Positions 57,559 through 64,000 of a DNA stretch of 64,000 nucleotides are shown here, piece by piece (the first letter of the stretch is position 1; the number at the start of each line of letters is the position of its first letter). The stretch covers positions 1-64,000 of the forward strand of contig CANXME010000212.1 of NCBI GenBank assembly GCA_948144175.1, written 5' to 3'. The position numbers and the translations under genes were made by a program. Origin of the DNA: Closterium sp. NIES-65. Its lineage: Eukaryota; Streptophyta; Zygnematophyceae; Desmidiales; Closteriaceae. Below the pieces are notes generated by a model. That model had not been told where the DNA came from and did no database searches. It saw nothing but the letters and a program-made list of their open reading frames with translations.

Positions 57559-57685
57559 TGAGAAGAAACGAGAATGAATGAACTATGAATGAAGTGTGTA
57601 CAAGTACTAACCCTAATTGGGTTGTACCCCCTATGGGATACCCCACTACAGCCTACACAAAAGTATAAGCTATAATGTTCTGACA
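57559..57685 (-). repeat. 3' LTR of E5
   Basis: 127 bp; on the minus strand TGTCAGAACATTATAGC to TTTCTTCTCA, with CTATGGGGGTG just upstream. It is related to the solo LTR at 6312-6442 (shared TGTCAGAA.ATTAT and TGTAGTGGGGT). Confidence 0.85.
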
Positions 57686-57897
57686 CACCCCCATAGGCAA
57701 AGTGGGGGAGAACAAGGGGTCACAAGACCGGTCAAGCAAAACAAAGCAAAGCAAGCTCAGGGTGGATCACAACGTCACCACACATTCTGAGCACAAGGTC
57801 CAGGCCACAAGGCTAGTTCACATGCAGGAGTACATATATATATATAAGGCTAGACAAGCAAGAGCAGGTATATATATATGTAATAGTACAAGCAAGG

Positions 57898-60800
57898 TCA
57901 AGGGGTGAGCAAGTGAGGCAAGACAGGGACAAGACCCAGCTGAGTGCAGAAGCGCTGATGATAACAAGGGGGAAGTGCCTTGGTGAAAACATCAGAAGTG
58001 TTGGCCTCAGAGGTCACGTACGCAAGCCGCAACTGACCACGCTGCTGTAGCTCACGAGCAAGGAAGTAGCGGAGAGCAATGTGCTTCGTTCTGTGCTCCA
58101 GTCTCTGCTCTCGACACAAGGCCAGCATGGCCTTGTTGTCTACGTACAGGACTGGAGGAGAACGAGGCGGCTCTCCAAGGTCGGTCAGCAGGTAGGTGAG
58201 CCAGCGAAGCTCCTGTGCAGCCATGGCCCCGGCGTAGATCTCAGCCTCACAACTGGAGCCGAGAACAGAAGAGGAGCGAGTAGCCCGCCACGAAACAGAG
58301 CCGGAACCAAGGCTGAAGGTGTAACCCTGTGACGAGCGCTGCGTAGCCTGGTCGTCAGCCCAAGAAGCGTCCGCGTGCCCAGTGAGGACCACTGGACTCC
58401 GCCCTCCAAGCACAGGCCCCATGCCCGACGTACTGCACAAGTAGCGCAACACCCTCTTTGCTGCAGCCATGTGCTCTGGTCGGTGTCTCCCAGGAGCAAC
58501 ATAGCGTGCAAGAATGCTAAGGGGGTATGCGAGGTCAGGTCGTGTGCAGGTCATCAGGTACATGAGGCAGCCAACAAGCTCCGGATATGGGCCACTCGAC
58601 TCTACGGACTGATCCGAAGGCAGAGCTGAGAGTGAGTGGCGAGTAGGCAGAGGAGTGGCCTGAGGCGAGGAGTACATGAAGCCAAAGCGCTGAAAGACCT
58701 GCTGCACCATGTGTGACTGAGTGAGGGTAATGGTGCGGCGTGCTCTGTCCCGGGTGATCTGCAAGCCAAGGTAGCTGCGCAGTTCACCCAGGTCAGTGCA
58801 CGTGTGTCTCTTCTGCAGCTCGGACTTCACGTAGGCGAGTCCAGCAGTTTCAGGTGTGGCAAAGACCAAGTCGTCGACGTACACGAGGATGTAGAACGGC
58901 GGCAGAGAGGTGTCGGTGCGCAGAAACAGCGACGGGTCGGCAGTAGAAGGAGCAAACCCAAGAGCCGCAAGCGTAGTCCTCAGTGTGTCGTGCCACTCAC
59001 GTGGCGCCTGGCGGAGACCGTAGACTGGACGCCGGAGACTCCACTGGGTACCAGGAGGGAAAGACCCAGTGAAGCCAAGTAGGCGGCGCAGCCAGATCTC
59101 CTCGTGCAGGCTGCCCTACAAGAAAGCTGTGCCGAAGTCGAGAGAGTGCAGCTCGTAGTCACGGTGAGCAGCAACGTGCAGCAGTACCCGAAGAGTGGTC
59201 ATCTTCGGGGTGGGGGAGAAGGTCCGAAAGTAGTCAACTCCCTGCCGCTGACTGAAGCCACGAGCCACGTAACGCGCCTTGAAGACAGGCGGAGAACCCC
59301 GGCGGCCGCTTCACCCTGAAGATCCACATGCCACTGACGATGTTCGCCCCAGGAGGGGGGACAGCGTCAACGTAGGTGCCTGTGGACTTCCAGGAAGCCA
59401 TCTCTGCATCCATAGCTGCCTGCCACTGAGAAGAGTAGGGAACCTCTATCGCCTCCGCGTAAGAGCGCGGAGTCGGGATGTCAAGTGCATCCGGGTCTCC
59501 CTCAGGGGTAAGCAGTACGGACACGAGATGAGGTGAAGCAGCTGCCAGACACTGGAACTCCTCCTGCCTGTCCTCAAGGACGTCCGTGCCAAGGGCACAC
59601 TCAACCCCGACGGACGGAGGATAGACAGACTCAGACTCAGCGACAAGACTAGCAGCGTAGTCTAGGCGACAGCGAGCAGCAAAGTCGACGAGCTCAGCAA
59701 CTAGGGCAGACACAGCAGTGGACTCGAAAGAAGGGTCAGTGACGACAGTAGCAAGGAGACGCGTGAGAGTAGGACTAGCAGCACGAAGAGAGTCCGACTC
59801 AGGGTCGGCAAGAGCAGGAAGAGAGGACACAGGAGGAGAAGGCAAAGGGGCACGCAGAGGAGCAGTGGACGGACGCAGAGACATCCTGTGTGTGCCAGGG
59901 ACAGGAGGAGGACGTTGACGCAAACCACGACCACTAGTGCTAGCAGCACGAACAGGCGACGCAGGACGAGACGCAGGCTCACGACGCTCAGCAAGACCTC
60001 CAGTAGGACCAGTGTAGGGAGAAGGAGCAGACAAAGGGGAGGTAGGCTGCAACTGTAACTCTAGCGGTACAGGCTGTGGACAGTCTAAGGGAGGAGGAGG
60101 ACCAGTAGAAGGTGGAAGACCAAGAACCTACTGCAGGAGTGGAACGAAGTACGGTCGAGGCCGCGCGGCCACGCCAGAAACAGCAGGGACACCACCAGTA
60201 CCCCCAGCAGGAGCACCCGCTCCAGCAGCACCTCCAGCAGCTCCAGAACCTCCAGCAGCACCAGGAGCACCCCCAGCAGGACCGCAAGTGGTAGTCTCAG
60301 CGCCAACACCCTCACCAGCACCAGCTCCAGTCGAAACTGCAGGCCCATCAGCTCCAGTACTCCCAGTACGAGCACCTCCAGGACCCGCGACAGCAGCACC
60401 CTCAGCAGACGAAGAACCTCCAGCACCAGCAGTACGGCGCCAGCGCCGGGCAAACCACTCGCGCAGCTCCTGTGGAGAGAGTGGCTCCCGGCGAGACGAA
60501 GCACCCGGAGAAACTCCAAGCGGAGCACCTCCAGGCTCAGCACCCCCAATCGTAGCACCCCTAGACTCAGCACCCCCAGGCTCAGCACTCCCAGGCTCAG
60601 CACCCCCAAGCTCAGCACCCCCGGGCGTAGCACCCCCAAACTCAGCACCCCCAGGCTCCGCACCCCCAGGCCCAGCACCCCTAGGCTCAGCACCCCCAGG
60701 CTCAGCACCCCAAGATTCAGCACCCCCAGGCTCAGCACCCTCAGCAGCACCAAAATCACCAGTGACCTCGACAGGCTCGACTGCGTCTACCTGGGACACA

Positions 60801-62570
60801 CCTGAAGGGGCAGGACCCTGGGGGGGGAGGGGGTCTACCGAGGGGGGACGTGGTACAAGGAAGAGCGGGGGCGGGGGGAGGGACGGAGTGCGGTAGGGGA
60901 AGAGGCGGTAGTAGGGGACCGACTCGTCAAACGTGACGTCCTGAGAGGATAGAACACGGCGAGAGGTGGGGTGGTAGAACTGCTACCCAGGCGTGTCAAG
61001 GGGGGAACCCCAGGAAGACGCAAGGAGCAGCACGAGGGGACAGCTTGTCCGCAGACAAGTCGCAGACAAACGCCCTAGATCCCCAGACCCGGAATGCCGA
61101 CGAATCGCCAACCTTCCCCGTCCACAGCAAGGCTGGGGAGGTCTCCGGCCTGGAAACCCTGGGGTGGAGGTTGATCTGATGCGCCGCGTACCTCACCGCA
61201 AACGGCCTCAAAAAATGGAGAGCAGCCGCATGCATCATAGACGTATGAGCCACGTCCATGACCATGCCTATGCGGCGCTCAGCAATCCCATTTTGCTGCG
61301 GAGAGTCCGGAAGCGTGAAGGTCTGACGGATGCCTCGTGCACGACAGTAGGCTCGCAGAAGGCCAGAGGAGAACTCTCCGCCTCTGTCCGAGTGCAGACG
61401 CAGAACAGGAAAGTCTGAGCAAAAGCTCTGCCTGAGGCGGAGACGAGCTGCGCGGATCCAGTCGATCAACACCTCAGTGACATCACCCTTGCTGCGCAAG
61501 GGGAAGACTACGGTGTAACGCGAGTAGTCGTCAACAACCAGCAGGAAGTAGCGCTCGTGACCCTGTCCACGGACGCGGGCTGGGCCCCACACGTCCATGT
61601 GAAGCGTCTGCAACGGGGCCTCTGTCGGAGGAAACTGGGAGGAGTGAGGGGCAGCACGCTGGCGCCCCTCGACACAGGGGACACAGGTAGGGCCAGGGCC
61701 CTGAGGAAGGGGAGGGAGGGACCGAGGGAGATTAGACACAAGAAGACGGGAGGCCATGCCTCTGAGTCGAAGCAGAGAGGGGTGACCAAGGCGGTGGTGC
61801 CAAAGGAGAGTCTCGTGAGACAGGAGACGATACGAATAGGGGGCAGACTCAGGACCAGACCTGGACGCTGCAGCAAACACCTGGCCCGACGCAGCAACCC
61901 TACCAGACTCAGCAACGGGAGGAGACGCAGTGGTCAGTGTGTACAGGCTCGACCCCGGCTGACGGGTAAACGTAGCCAGGTGTTGGCCTGTGCTAGCCTC
62001 TCTGCAGTGCGTCACCCGCTGACGCGCAGGAGTTAACTGGTGTACTCCCGCATCCTGTAGGTCAGCACCACTCACCAGGTTCGTAGAGAACGAGGGGAGG
62101 TAGAGACCAGACAGGGTGCCAGAGGGAGCCGCCGGACACGGGAGGACTGTGGAGAAGCGAGACAGGACAGGACCCCCAGAGGGGTCAGCCAGAGACACCG
62201 CAACCGGCCGACTAAGCGGCGTGAGTGTGGTACGGTCCCAAAAGAAGGAGCGAGAAGCCCCAGAGTCAAGGGTGAAGGTGAGGGAGGCCGAAGCCGACGA
62301 AGTACCTGAGAGCGCAGACTCACCAGTACCTGAGGACGCAGACGCACTAGCACCTAGAGCAGCAGCGTTGCAAGCACCTAGGGCAGCAGCTACACCAGTA
62401 CCTAGAGCAGCAGTCTCAATGCCCGGATCGGGCGGGAAACACCGGTAGAAGTCACCCTCATCACTAATAGACACAGCATACATGGCAGAGAGAATAGCAT
62501 CAAAGTCAAGATCATAGATGGCAACACCCGCCCTAGACAGCTCGCCCCAGCGAGGGATCTCTGTGGCCTC
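57898..62570 (-). pseudogene. copia pol of E5
   Basis: Protease to integrase is open from 62483 to 60996. It has TLDSGASRSFFWD, the integrase region TLLWHHRLGHPSL and CVPCVEG, HMDVWGP, LHSDRGGEF and QQNGIAERR. A one-base insertion in the C run at about 61005 shifts the frame. The linker (about 60130-60800) is GGAEP pentapeptides. RT shows SLDFGTAFL, then TAG, and VDDLVFATP; RNase H runs to TGA 57898-57900. In-frame TAGs lie at 60984-60986, 60128-60130 and 59116-59118. An extra G near 59300 (GCCGGGG) causes another shift. Confidence 0.86.
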
Positions 62571-63836
62571 CGGGAACTGGTGACGCCACGCGTCCGTCAG
62601 GCGGCCAAAGCAGCGCTGGGTGGGGTGCGCACCCCCACACTGCTCACCCGCACGGTCGCCAGTGCGCAGGACGTAGGTGCACGGACCAAAACCCCCACCC
62701 CGCTGGCGTGGAGTGTACCACTCACGGAGCTGCTGAGGGGACAGGGTCGACCGCGCTGCTGCTGCTGGCGCGAGCCACCACCAGAGCCATTCCTCTGCGA
62801 AGACCCGCGACCAGCTCCACCGCCACCCCCACCGCCTCCGCCGCCTCTGCCGCCTCCGCTACTGCCGCCGCCTCCGCCGCCTCCTCCACCGCCGCCACCT
62901 CCGCCGCCTCCGCTCCCGCCGCCGCCTCCGCCTCCACTGCCGCCACCGACCCCTCCACTCCCACCTCCACTCCCACCGCCACCCCCACTCCCCTCACCGC
63001 CTCCACCTCCACCTCCACCGCCCCCGCTTGCTCCTCCAGCGCCCCTGCCCCCCTTGCCCTTGCCAGGGCGGCGTCTCCCGCTAGGGGCAGACGCCGCACC
63101 GACCGACTCAAGACCAAGGAGGTCGGCCGCAGCAGCAGAGGCAACAGAGGGCAGCAAGGGGGGGGGGGGGGAACACCCCTCAAAGATGGGGGTGCGCGGG
63201 TCACCTCGAGAGGCTCCTACAGCGACGATGCTCTTCTCTATCGCGAGGAGGGCCTTTTCGAGGAGGTCAATAGTGAGAGTGGTGGGACAGACTGAGAGGA
63301 AGTGGTCCTTGACTACTCGAAGGGAGTCAGGGAGGCGAGTGATTATGTAGAGAGTGATGAACATGGGGGGGGGGGTTCTTGGCGCAGAAGTCAGCAGGAA
63401 GTGCAGCGCGGTAGCGAGTGTCACTAGTGCGGAGGTGCGTAATGAGGTCAGCTACTGTAGGAAAGGCAGCAAGGTCAGGGAAGAGGTACGGTAGCATGAG
63501 ACGGCTCAGTGCAGCAGTGGCAGGGGAGGAGTAGCGCGCGACTACAGCGTCGTACAAGGTCTGAGCACTCTTGTACTGACTAAAGTGCGCACGCTCAGAG
63601 GTAGGGAGGTGGCGACGCACAGCAAGACGTGCAGCAGCCTCGCGCGAGGCCCACTGGGAACGAGCACTGGCGTCAGCATCAGCAGCAGGGGTAGGAGAAA
63701 CGCTAGAGGTGAGGTCAAAGAGAGAGAGACCGTCTGCCCTATCGCACTATAAGAACAGCTGCAGGTCATCTACCCAGACGTCAAAGTCAATGGCTCGACC
63801 CTCAGCGTCAAAAGCGAGGACACTAGGGGTAGCCAT
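62571..63836 (-). pseudogene. copia gag of E5 with poly-Gly tract
   Basis: Starts ATG at 63836 (MATPSVLAFDAEGRAIDFDV). It has TAG at 63747-63749, then the gag core LYDAVVARYSSPATAALSRL and IDLLEKALLAIEK. Frameshifts lie at G runs near 63366 and 63158. A glycine-rich tract of about 70 residues (about 62820-63040) precedes RQQQQRGR and the Cys/His motif CTYVLRTGDRAGEQCG. The protein then joins pol. Confidence 0.82.
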
Positions 63837-64000
63837 GAACACAGACGACTAGCAGTGCAAACAGTAGGGTGAGGGCAGTGCAGTGAAAGAGGCGCTGTGC
63901 TCACCAGACTGGGCAGCTCGGGCGGCCCGGAAGTAGGGCGGCCCAGAAGTAGGGCGGCTCGGCGGCTCGGCTGGTCGGCGGCTCGGCTGCGGGGCGGCTC
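63837..64000 (-). other. Leader of E5 (partial)
   Basis: Untranslated leader between primer site (outside) and gag. From about 63920 it is a tandem GC-rich repeat (GGCGGCTCGG, AGTAGGGCGGC), like the leaders of O and E2. Confidence 0.7.

Larger units (their letters stand above)
57559..64000 (-). mobile_element. Ty1/copia element E5, cut by the window end
   Basis: Minus-strand copia of the short-LTR family. The 3' LTR is 57559-57685, polypurine tract 57686-57696, pol about 57898-62570, gag to 63836, and the leader continues to the window edge. The 5' LTR is outside. Sequence is closest to E1/E2 in RT and RNase H. Confidence 0.93.

Overview
The window looks like nuclear DNA of a green plant-lineage eukaryote, most likely a streptophyte (charophyte) alga or early land plant. 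It is GC-rich, its genes have GT-AG introns, it carries two pectin acetylesterase (Notum-type) genes and a fasciclin-like cell-wall protein gene, and its Ty1/copia elements are primed by a plant-type initiator-Met tRNA site. The species cannot be named from sequence alone. There are no bacterial operons, CRISPR arrays or rRNA, and I recognised no tRNA gene.

Most of the window is transposons. From 1 to 18554 is a nest. An outer minus-strand copia element (called O; 18554 down to 4227) carries a pogo/Tigger DNA transposon (4301-7048) next to its polypurine tract, and that transposon has a solo copia LTR in one of its exons (6312-6442). O also carries a second minus-strand copia (I; 13145-18309) in its repetitive leader, and a plus-strand copia (E1; up to 4226) in its 3' LTR. 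O sits directly after the stop codon of a broken pectin acetylesterase gene (PAE-A, 18556-22502, minus). A complete plus-strand copia (E2, 23006-29811) follows, with a perfect 5-bp target duplication.

From 29.8 to 37 kb is a host segment: intergenic DNA with a foldback hairpin and tandem repeats, a three-exon secreted, Pro-rich, fasciclin-like gene with a GPI-type tail (32689-34538), and an alanine-rich secreted coiled-coil gene (35290-36276, minus). A complete copia of a different family (E6, 36995-44210, 913-bp LTRs) comes next, then an intergenic stretch with a large inverted repeat.

From 46 to 52.4 kb is PAE-B, an apparently intact six-exon pectin acetylesterase whose introns hold many partial copies of its own exons and a family of short perfect palindromes. 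From 53.4 to 57.3 kb lie decayed hAT-like and PIF/Harbinger transposases. The window ends inside another minus-strand copia (E5, 57559 to the right edge).

Three observations stand out. (1) In-frame nonsense codons in the copia polyproteins are almost all TAG: about 26 TAG against 1 TGA by eye. E2 is one frame of about 5.1 kb with nine TAGs and no frameshift, although its LTRs are nearly identical. (2) An 18-bp palindrome family has constant arms TTTTGAG/CTCAAAA and interchangeable cores GCGC, AATT or TCGA. (3) Partial exon copies, including one in-frame 51-bp cassette, recur in both PAE paralogs.
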